Shown: positions 16,297-23,400, counted from the stretch's first letter. The stretch: 34,301 nt of DNA from a bacterium (GCA_030649835.1 JAUSES010000071.1:1-34301); one strand, 5' to 3'. Translations and numbers: made by a program. Notes: generated from the letters alone by a model not told the origin.

Positions 16297-16839
16297 ATGG
16301 AACAACTTCAGCAAGAATCAGTAAAAGGTACTTCAATAGTGGGAGTGGATACTAAGACACCGCTACCTGTAATCATCATCGCGATACTCATTCTTGTGGA
16401 CGCTGTTGGTACAATATGGACAGGTAGCATCGAGGCCTTGTTCCCAGGAATTTCTAACAGTTTTCCTTCGGGTATTTGGATGCTAATTTATGGAATTGTT
16501 TTGATTTTTGTGGCACTTGATATAAGACGGATGCGTCGATGGGCTTTATATGTCTACACTATTGCTGTAATTGGTGAAACATCATATCTGCTGTTAACCG
16601 GAAATAACATAGATGCCTATGATATCTACGCTATGATATTCGACGTAGCAATAATTGCATATCTCTGGATTATTTTTAAAAGATTCAATAGTGGGCACTG
16701 GATGGAGGTATTTCACATTCCAAAGTTTAAGCTAATCGTAGTATGTGTGTCTTTCGTCGCTGTCTTGTTACTTATATTTTTTGGTGGTCATTTTATGAAT
16801 ACTATTTTGTGTATGTTTATCAATTGTGGAACAAGTTAG
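16297..16839 (+). CDS. Polytopic membrane protein, unknown function
   Basis: In this 180-aa protein a polar N-terminus of about 24 residues is followed by about five hydrophobic segments: PLPVIIIAILILVDAVGTIW, GIWMLIYGIVLIFVALDI, WALYVYTIAVIGETSYLLL, IYAMIFDVAIIAYLWIIF, and a C-terminal LIVVCVSFVAVLLLIFFGG. Basic residues (RRMRRW) lie in an inside loop. Similar four/five-helix proteins of unknown role are frequent in CPR. It is followed by a strong terminator. Confidence 0.65.
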   Translation: MEQLQQESVKGTSIVGVDTKTPLPVIIIAILILVDAVGTIWTGSIEALFPGISNSFPSGIWMLIYGIVLIFVALDIRRMRRWALYVYTIAVIGETSYLLLTGNNIDAYDIYAMIFDVAIIAYLWIIFKRFNSGHWMEVFHIPKFKLIVVCVSFVAVLLLIFFGGHFMNTILCMFINCGTS

Positions 16840-16855
16840 TTTTGAAATAAACACA

Positions 16856-16891
16856 CAACAAAAAAGCACACAAATGTGTGCTTTTTTGTTG
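16856..16891. terminator. Bidirectional terminator
   Basis: The stem CAACAAAAAAGCACACA/TGTGTGCTTTTTTGTTG is 17 bp with a 2-nt loop and T-runs on both strands. Confidence 0.9.
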
Positions 16892-16933
16892 GGTATGCCT
16901 AAAACAATGCATAGCATTGTTCGGCCGATGCAT

Positions 16934-16962
16934 TTGTTAAACAAATGTATATAGGCTAAAAT
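16934..16962 (+). promoter_or_regulatory. Promoter of gap: TTGTTA-17-TAAAAT
   Basis: With a start at about 16969 the mRNA would carry a leader of about 140 nt containing the structured element at 17017-17105. Confidence 0.5.
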
Positions 16963-17016
16963 AGATTGATAGTTTTAATAATTAAATTAATGAGAAAAAG
17001 CGAAGTTGGGTCGTCT

Positions 17017-17105
17017 ACCCAGTTAAATCCCGCAGGGCGGGGATTCCCTTGCGGGAATCATTTAACCGGGTGCGATTTTAATAGTCGTTGCACTCCTTTA
17101 AAATC
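17017..17105 (+). promoter_or_regulatory. Structured mRNA leader of gap: three-way junction plus start-adjacent hairpin
   Basis: P1 is ACCCAGTTAAAT (17017-17028) with ATTTAACCGGGT (17060-17071), pairing except for one A-C mismatch. It encloses P2 CCCGC-AGG-GCGGG and P3 GATTCCC-TTGC-GGGAATC with no unpaired base at the junction. Two bases later P4 pairs GATTTTAA (17074-17081) with TTAAAATC (17098-17105), 3 nt before the ATG. The same plan with the same P1 sequence precedes typA (28945-29122). No Shine-Dalgarno is visible. I know no described family that it matches. Confidence 0.75.
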
Positions 17106-17108
17106 AGC

Positions 17109-18143
17109 ATGAAAAAAGTACGCGTAGCGATAAATGGGTTTGGGAGGATTGGGCGGGCGTTTTATAAATTGGCGCGCACGAGGCCAGAGATTGAGATTGT
17201 TGCGGTGAATGACCTTGGTGACCCATCAAACATGGCGTATCTTTTGAAATACGACACAGCATATGGCAAGGCTGATTTTGATGTGGAGATGGTGGGTGGA
17301 GATGAGCCCGGCTTTATCGTGGGTGGCGAGAAGGTTGCGCTTATCCAGGAAAAAGATGCCACGAAGCTTCCGTGGGCGAAATACAATGTGGATATCGTGG
17401 TAGAGTCCACCGGCTTTTTCACCAGCTACGAAAAATCAAAAGTACACTTGGACGCGGGTGCGAAGCGCGTGGTTATTACGGCGCCCGTAAAAGGCGAGGA
17501 GGTGGCTGGCATTACTGGCGCAACAGTGCTCATGGGTATCAACGATGAGAAACTTTCGACCTGTCAGATTTCTTCTAACGCTTCATGTACCACGAACGCT
17601 GCTTCACCGGTGATCACTATTTTGAATGACACAATCGGTATTGAAAAAGCGGTGCTCAACACAACGCACGCATACACCGGTACGCAGAAGATTGTAGACG
17701 GCCCCGGAGGGAAGGATCTTCGTGGGGGGCGTGCAGGAGCTGCAAACATGGTGCCCTCGTCGACAGGTGCAGCTATTGCGGTCACCGAGGCAGTACCGAG
17801 CCTCGTTGGGAAGTTCGACGGTATTGCAGTGCGTGTGCCGGTTATTGCGGGTTCCATTGCCGACATTACGTTTATTGCGAAAAGAAATACGAGTGTCGAG
17901 GAGGTGAATCAAATTCTTCGGGATGCATCAAAAGACCCACGTTGGGAAGGAATTTTTACTGTGACGGATGAGCCGATTGTGTCTTCCGATATTGTGGGCG
18001 CTCTGTATGGCGCAATCGCTGATCTTGATCTTACGCGGGTTGTAGATGGCAACCTTGTGAAGGTAATGTCGTGGTATGATAACGAAATGGGGTATACGAA
18101 TACGCTCGTCAAACACGTAGTTAAGGTAGCGCAGAATCTTTAG
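17109..18143 (+). CDS. gap: Glyceraldehyde-3-phosphate dehydrogenase
   Basis: The 344-aa enzyme oxidises glyceraldehyde-3-phosphate to 1,3-bisphosphoglycerate with NAD(P)+. The Rossmann motif INGFGRIGR is at residues 8-16. The catalytic Cys is at about 160 in SSNASCTTNAASP. The phosphate-site motifs THAYTGTQ and LRGGRAGAANMVPSSTGAA are complete, and the end WYDNEMGYTNTLV is typical. I chose the ATG at 17109 (MKKVRVAINGF) instead of the track start, because the extra seven residues would be encoded inside the P4 hairpin and precede the normal family start. Asp after 'AVN' suggests NAD preference. Confidence 0.97.
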   Translation: MKKVRVAINGFGRIGRAFYKLARTRPEIEIVAVNDLGDPSNMAYLLKYDTAYGKADFDVEMVGGDEPGFIVGGEKVALIQEKDATKLPWAKYNVDIVVESTGFFTSYEKSKVHLDAGAKRVVITAPVKGEEVAGITGATVLMGINDEKLSTCQISSNASCTTNAASPVITILNDTIGIEKAVLNTTHAYTGTQKIVDGPGGKDLRGGRAGAANMVPSSTGAAIAVTEAVPSLVGKFDGIAVRVPVIAGSIADITFIAKRNTSVEEVNQILRDASKDPRWEGIFTVTDEPIVSSDIVGALYGAIADLDLTRVVDGNLVKVMSWYDNEMGYTNTLVKHVVKVAQNL

Positions 18144-18167
18144 TAAACAACTGACAGCGATTTCCTT

Positions 18168-18243
18168 CGTCTTTGCGAGTACTCGAAGCAATCTAGTGTT
18201 CGTGCCACATGCCCTGGATTGCCACGCTACGCTCGCAAAGACA
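18168..18243. repeat. MITE-like palindromic repeat, copy 2, between gap and rpiB
   Basis: CGTCTTTGCGAGTACTCGAA and GCTACGCTCGCAAAGACAG form the ends, with GCAATC...GATTGC inside. The outer GAATTACGAAACTC arms of copies 1 and 3 are not visible. The rpiB frame is open upstream into this repeat (reading MPRYARKDRG), which explains the over-long ORF in the track. Confidence 0.75.
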
Positions 18244-18275
18244 GAGGACACTTACTGGCAATCAAAACAAATCTT

Positions 18276-18719
18276 ATGAAGATATTTATCGGTAGCGATC
18301 ACGCTGGATTTGAACTTAAAGAAAAACTCTTGCCGTTTTTCCGTGCAGAGGGGCATGAGGTGGAGGACATGGGTGCACACATACTCGAGGCACTCGATGA
18401 CTATCCGGATTTTATTCGACCCGTTGCAGAGGCGGTTGCAAAGGACACACAGTCGCGAGGGATTATAATTGGTGGCTCTGGGCAAGGGGAAGCAATATGT
18501 GCAAACAGGGTGAAAGGTGTGCGCGCAGCGGTGTACTATGGAGGACCATTTGATATTGCAGTGCTTTCTCGTGAACACAATGATGCAAATATCCTTTCGC
18601 TTGGGGCGAGATTTGTTGATGAGGACGAAGCGCGCGAGGTGGTGCGTGTCTGGCTTGAGACTGCGTTTAGTGGAGACGAGAGGCATGCGCGCCGCATAGC
18701 AAAACTCGATGAGTTTTGA
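18276..18719 (+). CDS. rpiB: Ribose-5-phosphate isomerase B
   Basis: This 147-aa protein matches the RpiB/LacAB family: MKIFIGSDHAGFELKEKL, then GIIIGGSGQGEAICANRVKG (anion hole and active site), and the conserved REHNDANILSLGAR. It interconverts ribose-5-P and ribulose-5-P. The Cys base of E. coli-type RpiB is replaced by Gly, and the Glu after GSGQG resembles the Mycobacterium-type enzymes, where Glu is the general base. The start at 18276 is fixed by the family N-terminus. It precedes rpe, the next pentose-phosphate step, across a very AT-rich 113-bp gap. Confidence 0.93.
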   Translation: MKIFIGSDHAGFELKEKLLPFFRAEGHEVEDMGAHILEALDDYPDFIRPVAEAVAKDTQSRGIIIGGSGQGEAICANRVKGVRAAVYYGGPFDIAVLSREHNDANILSLGARFVDEDEAREVVRVWLETAFSGDERHARRIAKLDEF

Positions 18720-18832
18720 ATTTTAAATGTTAAATTTCAAATTTTTAAATAAATTAGAATTTTCAAATTTAAGAATTAATGCATTAAGATTTATTTTGAA
18801 ATTAAAAATTTAAAATTTGTAATTAAAACCCC

Positions 18833-19504
18833 ATGATCGAAATCATTCCTGCAATAATACCGAAGGACTACGAGTATCTCGATGAGATGATGAGCCTTTT
18901 TGTGGGTGTGGTGCCAATGGTACAGCTCGATATTATGGACGGGAAATTCGTACCCGTACGTACGTGGCCGTATCCGCGCGATGCGCATTTTGAGAAAATC
19001 AGTACGGAAGAAGAAGGGATGCCGAGGTGGGAGGAAATTAATTTTGAAGTAGACTTGATGATCGAGAATCCCGAGCTTGTGGTAAGTAAGTGGGTGAGTG
19101 CAGGTGCGAGCCGGGTTATTGTGCATGTGGAATCGATGAATGACTTCGAGATAATTCGGGGTGCGATCCCTCAAGGTTTGATTGAGCTTGGGCTTGCTAT
19201 AAACACTACGACGCCGCTCTCAGCACTCGAGCCGTATTTTGACCGTATTGATTTTGTACAGTGTATGGGAATTGAGCGAATCGGTTTTCAGGGGGAGGCG
19301 TTTGATGAGCGGGTGTTGGAAAAAGTGCGCGCGCTTCGCGCACGCACCCCTCAAATGCCTATCAGCATCGACGGCTCAGTAAACATGGACACCGCGCGTG
19401 GTCTCGTCGACGCAGGGGCCACCCGCCTCGTAGCAGGCTCAGCAATTTTAGAAGCTGATGACTTCACTCAGACTATCGCAGAGATGAAGAATTTGGTACA
19501 ATAG
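18833..19504 (+). CDS. rpe: Ribulose-phosphate 3-epimerase-like protein
   Basis: The 223-aa (beta/alpha)8-barrel protein has Rpe landmarks: IPAIIPKDYEYL, QLDIMDGKFVP, VDLMIENPELVV, FQGEAFDERVLEKVRALR, ISIDGSVNMDTA and LVAGSAIL. Its place after rpiB and before transketolase supports ribulose-5-P/xylulose-5-P epimerisation. Two usual metal-binding His are changed: 'H-x-D-x-M-D-G' reads QLDIMDG and 'HLM' reads DLM. The two catalytic Asp (in DIMDG and ISIDGSVN) remain. It may bind metal differently or act on another phosphosugar. It starts MIEIIPAI with no Shine-Dalgarno. Confidence 0.82.
   Translation: MIEIIPAIIPKDYEYLDEMMSLFVGVVPMVQLDIMDGKFVPVRTWPYPRDAHFEKISTEEEGMPRWEEINFEVDLMIENPELVVSKWVSAGASRVIVHVESMNDFEIIRGAIPQGLIELGLAINTTTPLSALEPYFDRIDFVQCMGIERIGFQGEAFDERVLEKVRALRARTPQMPISIDGSVNMDTARGLVDAGATRLVAGSAILEADDFTQTIAEMKNLVQ
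19494..19502 (+). promoter_or_regulatory. Extended -10 TGGTACAAT inside the end of rpe
   Basis: It ends 8 nt before the ATG at 19511 and overlaps the last codons of rpe; the MNT gene may thus have its own leaderless transcript. Confidence 0.4.
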
Positions 19505-19510
19505 TTGTAT

Positions 19511-19921
19511 ATGGAATTACAAGAGATAAAGAGAAAAGCTTCCCCCGTATTTGAGCGCTACGGCATTGCTCGCGCATCCGTGTTCGGTTCTTTTTCGCGT
19601 GGAGACAATACAGCAGATAGCGATATTGATATTATGGTAAAACTTGGCACCAAGATGGATTTGGTGCAGTACATACAATTTCGTGACGCGCTCGTAGCCT
19701 CTTTAGGAAGAGATGTTGATTTGGTAACCGAGTCAAGCGTGAGCCCACACCTCAAGTCGTACATTATAGCTGACTTGCGTCCTTTATACGAATTAAGAAA
19801 CTCCAGTATTTTTGCATCGTCTTTGCGAGCAAAGCGAAGCAATCTAGAATTATGCCTAGTAACCCCTAGATTGCCACATCAGAGTACTGATTCGCAAAGA
19901 CGGAAAATGAGAATTTCATAA
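19511..19921 (+). CDS. MNT-type nucleotidyltransferase with repeat-derived C-terminal tail
   Basis: The 136-aa protein carries the minimal nucleotidyltransferase motif GSFSRGDNTADSDIDIMV (GSxxRG...DxD), followed by a third-Asp region DVDLVTESSVSPHLKSY. Such proteins usually pair with a HEPN partner as an antitoxin that adenylylates the toxin. No HEPN gene is adjacent. From about residue 94 (YELRNSS onward) the frame runs through MITE-like repeat copy 3 and encodes SLRAKRSNLELC and further tail residues. The native stop was probably replaced by the insertion. The ATG at 19511 is preferred over the TTG at 19505. It could be functional, orphaned or decaying. Confidence 0.75.
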   Translation: MELQEIKRKASPVFERYGIARASVFGSFSRGDNTADSDIDIMVKLGTKMDLVQYIQFRDALVASLGRDVDLVTESSVSPHLKSYIIADLRPLYELRNSSIFASSLRAKRSNLELCLVTPRLPHQSTDSQRRKMRIS

Positions 19922-19926
19922 TTCAA
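19790..19926. repeat. MITE-like palindromic repeat, copy 3, fused to the MNT gene
   Basis: The outer arms GAATTAAGAAACTCC and GAGAATTTCATAATTC correspond to those of copy 1. The inner arms CGTCTTTGCGAGCAAAGCG and GATTCGCAAAGACGG, with CAATCTAG/CTAGATTG, complete the palindrome. It overlaps the last 43 or so codons of the gene at 19511. Confidence 0.8.
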
Positions 19927-20001
19927 AGTATCTGCAAATTATGAAAAGTTATGCCTCGTGAATTTCCTAACACCTACCAACTAAAACCTAAAACCTTTCC
20001 C

Positions 20002-20871
20002 ATGTCCCACCTCACTGACGACAAAATAAAACTTCTCGAAGAAAAGGCGAATGAGATTCGTAAGAGTATTATCGAGGCGCTTGTGGAAGCAAAGTCCGGG
20101 CACACCGCGGGCCCACTCGGTATGGCAGACATCTTCACTGCGTTTTATTTTCATATCCTAAAACACGATCCAAAGAATCCCACATGGGAGGAACGGGATC
20201 GCCTTGTGCTTTCCAACGGGCACATTTGTCCCGTGCTCTACGCCACAATGGCTCACGCTGGGTATTTCCCCGTGGAGGAATTGAAGACGCTTCGCAAGTT
20301 TGGTTCACGCCTGCAGGGGCATCCGCATCGCGAATATTTGCCAATGCTTGAGACAAGCTCGGGACCCTTGGGGCAAGGGCTTTCACAGGCAGTGGGTATG
20401 GCGATAGTTGACCGTCTCGATCGTGGGCAAAATTCAAACAGGACCGTGTATTGTTTCCTTGGTGACGGGGAGTTGAACGAGGGGCAGGTGTGGGAGGCAG
20501 CGATGCTCGCAGGAAAAGAAAAACTTCATAACCTCGTCGCTATTGTAGACCGTAACAACATCCAGATTGACGGCTACACCGAAAACATCATGCCCCTCGA
20601 ACCGCTCGCGCTCAAGTGGGCGGCGTTTGGCTGGCACGTGCTTGAGATAGATGGACACAATATGGAGGCGATCGTGAATGCAGTGGACACCGCACGGGCG
20701 ATTTTTGAAAAGCCGTCCGTCATCATCGCACACACTATTCCCGGCAAGGGCGTAGACATGTTTGAATACGACTACAAGTGGCACGGCAACCCGCCGAGCA
20801 AAGAGCAGGGCGAGAAGGCTCTTGCGGAGCTTAGGACCCTCGGGGGGCGGATTGCCAGCGAACACGAATAG
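20002..20871 (+). CDS. Transketolase, N-terminal (thiamine diphosphate-binding) subunit
   Basis: This 289-aa protein corresponds to the first half of transketolase. It has SGHTAGPLGMADIFTAFYFH, LSNGHICPVLYATMAHAGYF, the signature RLQGHPHREYLPMLETSSGP and the TPP motif GDGELNEGQVWEAAMLAGKE ending DRNNIQIDG. With the C-terminal subunit at 21843 it moves two-carbon units between sugar phosphates. The Met at 20002 (MSHLTDDKIKLLEEKANE) fits the family start; the track start at 19951 adds 17 residues of doubtful sequence. The two subunit genes are separated by a HigBA module and a small membrane protein. Confidence 0.95.
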   Translation: MSHLTDDKIKLLEEKANEIRKSIIEALVEAKSGHTAGPLGMADIFTAFYFHILKHDPKNPTWEERDRLVLSNGHICPVLYATMAHAGYFPVEELKTLRKFGSRLQGHPHREYLPMLETSSGPLGQGLSQAVGMAIVDRLDRGQNSNRTVYCFLGDGELNEGQVWEAAMLAGKEKLHNLVAIVDRNNIQIDGYTENIMPLEPLALKWAAFGWHVLEIDGHNMEAIVNAVDTARAIFEKPSVIIAHTIPGKGVDMFEYDYKWHGNPPSKEQGEKALAELRTLGGRIASEHE

Positions 20872-20925
20872 TTAGTAAATGCGGAAGATTGCGGAACGGA
20901 CGCGGACTTACGCAGAAATAAAATT

Positions 20926-21237
20926 ATGGAAGTAACAGCAATACACTCTGACATAGAAAAAACGATCAGTTCTTTTGACAAGCCAACGCAAGTAAAAATT
21001 TTGCGCGCTATAGAATTTTTAAAACTTAAGGAATACCACATTGGGTTACCACACAGCAGGAAGATTAAGGATAATTTATACGAACTACGTATTAAAGGGG
21101 TGCAGAGTGTGCGAGTATTTTATACATTTCACCTAGGGCAAATCGTGCTACTTTCTGTCTTTCTAAAAAAGAGTCAAAAGCTGACCCTTGGGAACATACA
21201 GGTTGCAATAGAACGTAAAAAGTTTCTTGAAAGTTAA
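20926..21237 (+). CDS. higB: HigB/RelE-like toxin (Gp49-like family)
   Basis: This 103-aa protein fits the phage-derived Gp49-like/HigB fold, a ribosome-dependent mRNA interferase: PTQVKILRAIEFLKL, then LPHSRKIKDNLYELRIKG, and the C-terminal RVFYTFHLGQIVLLSVFLKK then SQKLTLGNIQVAIERKK. The toxin-first order before an XRE antitoxin, 27 bp downstream, is typical of higBA. The gene sits between the two transketolase subunit genes. Confidence 0.9.
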   Translation: MEVTAIHSDIEKTISSFDKPTQVKILRAIEFLKLKEYHIGLPHSRKIKDNLYELRIKGVQSVRVFYTFHLGQIVLLSVFLKKSQKLTLGNIQVAIERKKFLES

Positions 21238-21255
21238 TAACATATATGTTATATT
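21227..21255 (+). promoter_or_regulatory. Promoter and palindromic operator of higA
   Basis: TTGAAA (21227-21232) and TATATT (21250-21255) are spaced by 17 bp. The 16-bp perfect palindrome ATAACATATATGTTAT (21237-21252) lies between and over the -10 box, an ideal place for the HigA repressor. This would let antitoxin be made independently of the toxin. Confidence 0.6.
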
Positions 21256-21264
21256 ATAAATGCC

Positions 21265-21555
21265 ATGAAATCACAAAAACCTATTAAATTAATTCCGTTT
21301 GAAACAATAAAGCGTCGGATGTTAAAAGACCCTGAAACAAAGCGTTTGTATGATGAACTTGATATGGAGTACAAGCTTATAGAGGCTCTTATTAAAAAAC
21401 GCTCACAAAAGAAGTTGACACAAAAAGCACTGGCAGAAAAAATTGGAGTTGAACAGTCTGCTCTGGCGCGTTTTGAATCTGGTAGAGTAAGTCCAACGCT
21501 CTCATTTGTTAAAAAAGTTACAGCTGGTTTGGGATTACGGTTGGTGGTAAAATAG
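21265..21555 (+). CDS. higA: HigA antitoxin, XRE-family regulator
   Basis: The 96-aa protein has an acidic/basic N-terminal arm (LIPFETIKRRMLKDPETKRL) that likely wraps the toxin, then an HTH_3 domain: KLTQKALAEKIGVEQSALAR then FESGRVSPTL. It should neutralise the HigB at 20926 and repress the palindrome immediately upstream. A ribosome site is not clear. Confidence 0.92.
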   Translation: MKSQKPIKLIPFETIKRRMLKDPETKRLYDELDMEYKLIEALIKKRSQKKLTQKALAEKIGVEQSALARFESGRVSPTLSFVKKVTAGLGLRLVVK

Positions 21556-21589
21556 AGAGGGGTAGAATATTGAAGTTAGAATATAGAAT

Positions 21590-21835
21590 ATGGAAAAAAT
21601 AAAAGAATACAGGGGAATAATTATAATAGCGCTAATAATTTTAGCATTCTCTTTCTACTGGTTCGAGACAAGACCAAGTCTTATTAAAAAGGATTGTTAT
21701 AATGAAGCAAAAGAATCAGCGGTAGAAAAGGCTAAAAAGGAGGATTTGAAAAATGGATTAGCGGCGGAAGGAGGATTTATGGAAGGGGACTACAATAGTT
21801 ATTACAAATGGTGCTTACAGTCAAAAGGTTTATAA
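21590..21835 (+). CDS. Small membrane-anchored protein, unknown function
   Basis: This 81-aa protein has a single membrane helix at residues 8-25 (RGIIIIALIILAFSFYWFET) and an outside domain with two Cys (KKDCYNEAKESAVEKAKK and YYKWCLQSKGL), probably disulfide-linked. The layout N-terminal helix, 'C..EA', and terminal 'Y..CL...G' is common for tiny CPR exported proteins. It lies 7 bp before the transketolase C-terminal subunit. Confidence 0.65.
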   Translation: MEKIKEYRGIIIIALIILAFSFYWFETRPSLIKKDCYNEAKESAVEKAKKEDLKNGLAAEGGFMEGDYNSYYKWCLQSKGL

Positions 21836-21842
21836 AAATACT

Positions 21843-22817
21843 ATGAAAATTCCCCTTAATCCAAAACTTTTTGATACTGATGTAGAGCAAGCGCCGATAC
21901 GTGCGGGCTTTGGCGAGGGCTTGGTGCTCGCTGGGCGCGCGGATGAGCGTGTGGTGGCGATGTGTTGCGACCTTACCGAGTCTACAAAGATGGACGCATT
22001 TGCAAAAGAATTCCCAAAGCGATTTTTTGAGATGGGAATTATGGAACAGTCGTCGGCATCTGTTGCAAGCGGGATGGCAGCGATGGGCAAGATTCCATTT
22101 ATTTCGTCCTATGCAATGTTTAGCCCCGGCAGAAACTGGGAGCAAATTCGTACAAACATTTGCTACAATGACCGCCCTGTAAAAATTGCGGGCTCCCATG
22201 CGGGGGTGTCGGTGGGTCCCGATGGGGGGACACATCAGGCCTGTGAGGATATCGCACTCACGCGGGTGATGCCACGAATGGTAGTCATTACGCCGTGCGA
22301 TAGTATTGAGGCAAGGAAGGCTACGATTGCGTGTGCAAAAACGAATTCTCCCACATACATTCGTCTTGCTCGGGAAAAGACGCCTATTATTACGACAGAA
22401 GATACTCCATTTGAAATCGGCAAAGCACAAGAATTTTTCCGTTCAGCAAGTGCACCTAAGGTTGGAATCATTGCTTGTGGCTCTCTCGTGTATAATGCAA
22501 TCATCGCGGGGAAAGAACTTGAAGAAGAGGGTACAGGAAGCATAGTTTTAAATATTGGAACCGTGAAGCCGATGGATCGCGAAGCGGTCATCGCGCTCGC
22601 AAAAGAGTGTGGCTCGATAGTGACGGTGGAAGAACACCAGGTCGCTGGCGGTATGGGCTCTGCAGTTGCAGAAATTCTCGCGATTGAGCACCCAACAAAG
22701 ATGGCGTTCATCGGTGTACAGGATTTATTTGGTCAGTCAGGAACTCCCGCCGAACTTTTGGAACACTATGGTATGGGAATCAGCCACATTAAGGAAGCAG
22801 TGCGGAAGGTGCTATAA
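21843..22817 (+). CDS. Transketolase, C-terminal (pyrimidine-binding) subunit
   Basis: The 324-aa protein comprises the Pyr domain and the transketolase C-terminal domain. Diagnostic parts are CCDLTESTKMDAFAKEFPKR, FFEMGIMEQSSASVASGMAA (catalytic Glu for TPP activation in GIMEQ), SHAGVSVGPDGGTHQACEDI, and the C-terminal VEEHQVAGGMGSAVAEIL. It pairs with the N-terminal subunit at 20002. The N-terminus of about 20 residues (FDTDVEQAPIRAGFGEGLVL) is standard for the split form. Confidence 0.95.
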   Translation: MKIPLNPKLFDTDVEQAPIRAGFGEGLVLAGRADERVVAMCCDLTESTKMDAFAKEFPKRFFEMGIMEQSSASVASGMAAMGKIPFISSYAMFSPGRNWEQIRTNICYNDRPVKIAGSHAGVSVGPDGGTHQACEDIALTRVMPRMVVITPCDSIEARKATIACAKTNSPTYIRLAREKTPIITTEDTPFEIGKAQEFFRSASAPKVGIIACGSLVYNAIIAGKELEEEGTGSIVLNIGTVKPMDREAVIALAKECGSIVTVEEHQVAGGMGSAVAEILAIEHPTKMAFIGVQDLFGQSGTPAELLEHYGMGISHIKEAVRKVL

Positions 22818-22871
22818 TTAACATATATGATTGACAAAAGTTTTGCGAGTAAACCACTCGAACTTATTTAA
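22810..22871 (+). promoter_or_regulatory. Extended -10 TGCTATAAT at the end of the transketolase gene, with a 14-codon ORF
   Basis: TGCTATAAT (22810-22818) is followed 8 nt later by an ATG opening MIDKSFASKPLELI and a stop. This may be a truncated gene remnant or simply an upstream start region for the hicBA transcript. Confidence 0.3.
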
Positions 22872-22923
22872 AAAACTTTTATAGAATTTGCAAAGAATAA
22901 ATCCTTGTGGCATTATAATAAAT

Positions 22924-23166
22924 ATGAATTATACATTTCGCACAATTATTGAGCCCGACGAAAAGGGGACTTACCATGGTTATGCGCCTGCTCTTTCTGG
23001 ATGTCATACTTGGGGTGAAACACTCGAGGATACGCAGAAAAATCTGAAAGATGCAATTTCTGCATATGTTGCAAGTCTTATTGCAGATGGTGAGCAAATT
23101 CCTACGGACCGCGGTTTTGAATCTTTTGAGACAATCGGCGAGAGAGACCTTACTCTCGCACACTAA
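22924..23166 (+). CDS. hicB: HicB-family antitoxin
   Basis: This 80-aa protein has the partial RNase H-like HicB fold: YTFRTIIEPDEKGTYHGYAP, then ALSGCHTWGETLEDTQKNLK and DAISAYVASLIADGEQIP. It is immediately followed by hicA (5 bp), the reverse of the usual hicA-hicB order but seen in many genomes. A TATAAT box ends 4 nt before the ATG at 22924. That supports this start rather than the track start at 22888. Confidence 0.92.
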   Translation: MNYTFRTIIEPDEKGTYHGYAPALSGCHTWGETLEDTQKNLKDAISAYVASLIADGEQIPTDRGFESFETIGERDLTLAH

Positions 23167-23171
23167 ATACC

Positions 23172-23399
23172 ATGCCGAAGTTACCAGCAGTAAAAGATAA
23201 GGAACTGATTTCCGTTTTGGAGAAACTAGGTTTTGAAAAGCATCGGCAAGGTGGAACAAGTCATCTTATTATGAAGCACACTGACGGACGACGTACTACC
23301 GTATCTATTCACGCAGGAAAAGATATTCCAATAGGAACCTTGCTCGCCACTCTTCGTGACGTGAGCATCACGCGAGATGAGTTTATAAAACTTTTATAA
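23172..23399 (+). CDS. hicA: HicA toxin (mRNA interferase)
   Basis: The 75-aa protein has a double-stranded RNA-binding-like fold: PAVKDKELISVLEKLGFEKH, then RQGGTSHLIMKH with the catalytic His in GTSH, and IPIGTLLATLRDVSITRDEF. All key parts of the family are present, so it should be active. It ends 1 bp before the next start codon. Confidence 0.94.
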   Translation: MPKLPAVKDKELISVLEKLGFEKHRQGGTSHLIMKHTDGRRTTVSIHAGKDIPIGTLLATLRDVSITRDEFIKLL

Positions 23400-23400
23400 A

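Noticed and set aside
16209-16897. 17-nt repeat CTTTTTTGTTGGGTATG as a regulatory element
   Set aside because: One copy is part of a terminator arm and the other part of a promoter; likely shared by chance or local duplication without clear function.
18219-18275. Upstream extension of rpiB (MPRYARKDRG...)
   Set aside because: It is translation of the palindromic repeat; the family start is MKIFIGSDHAG at 18276.
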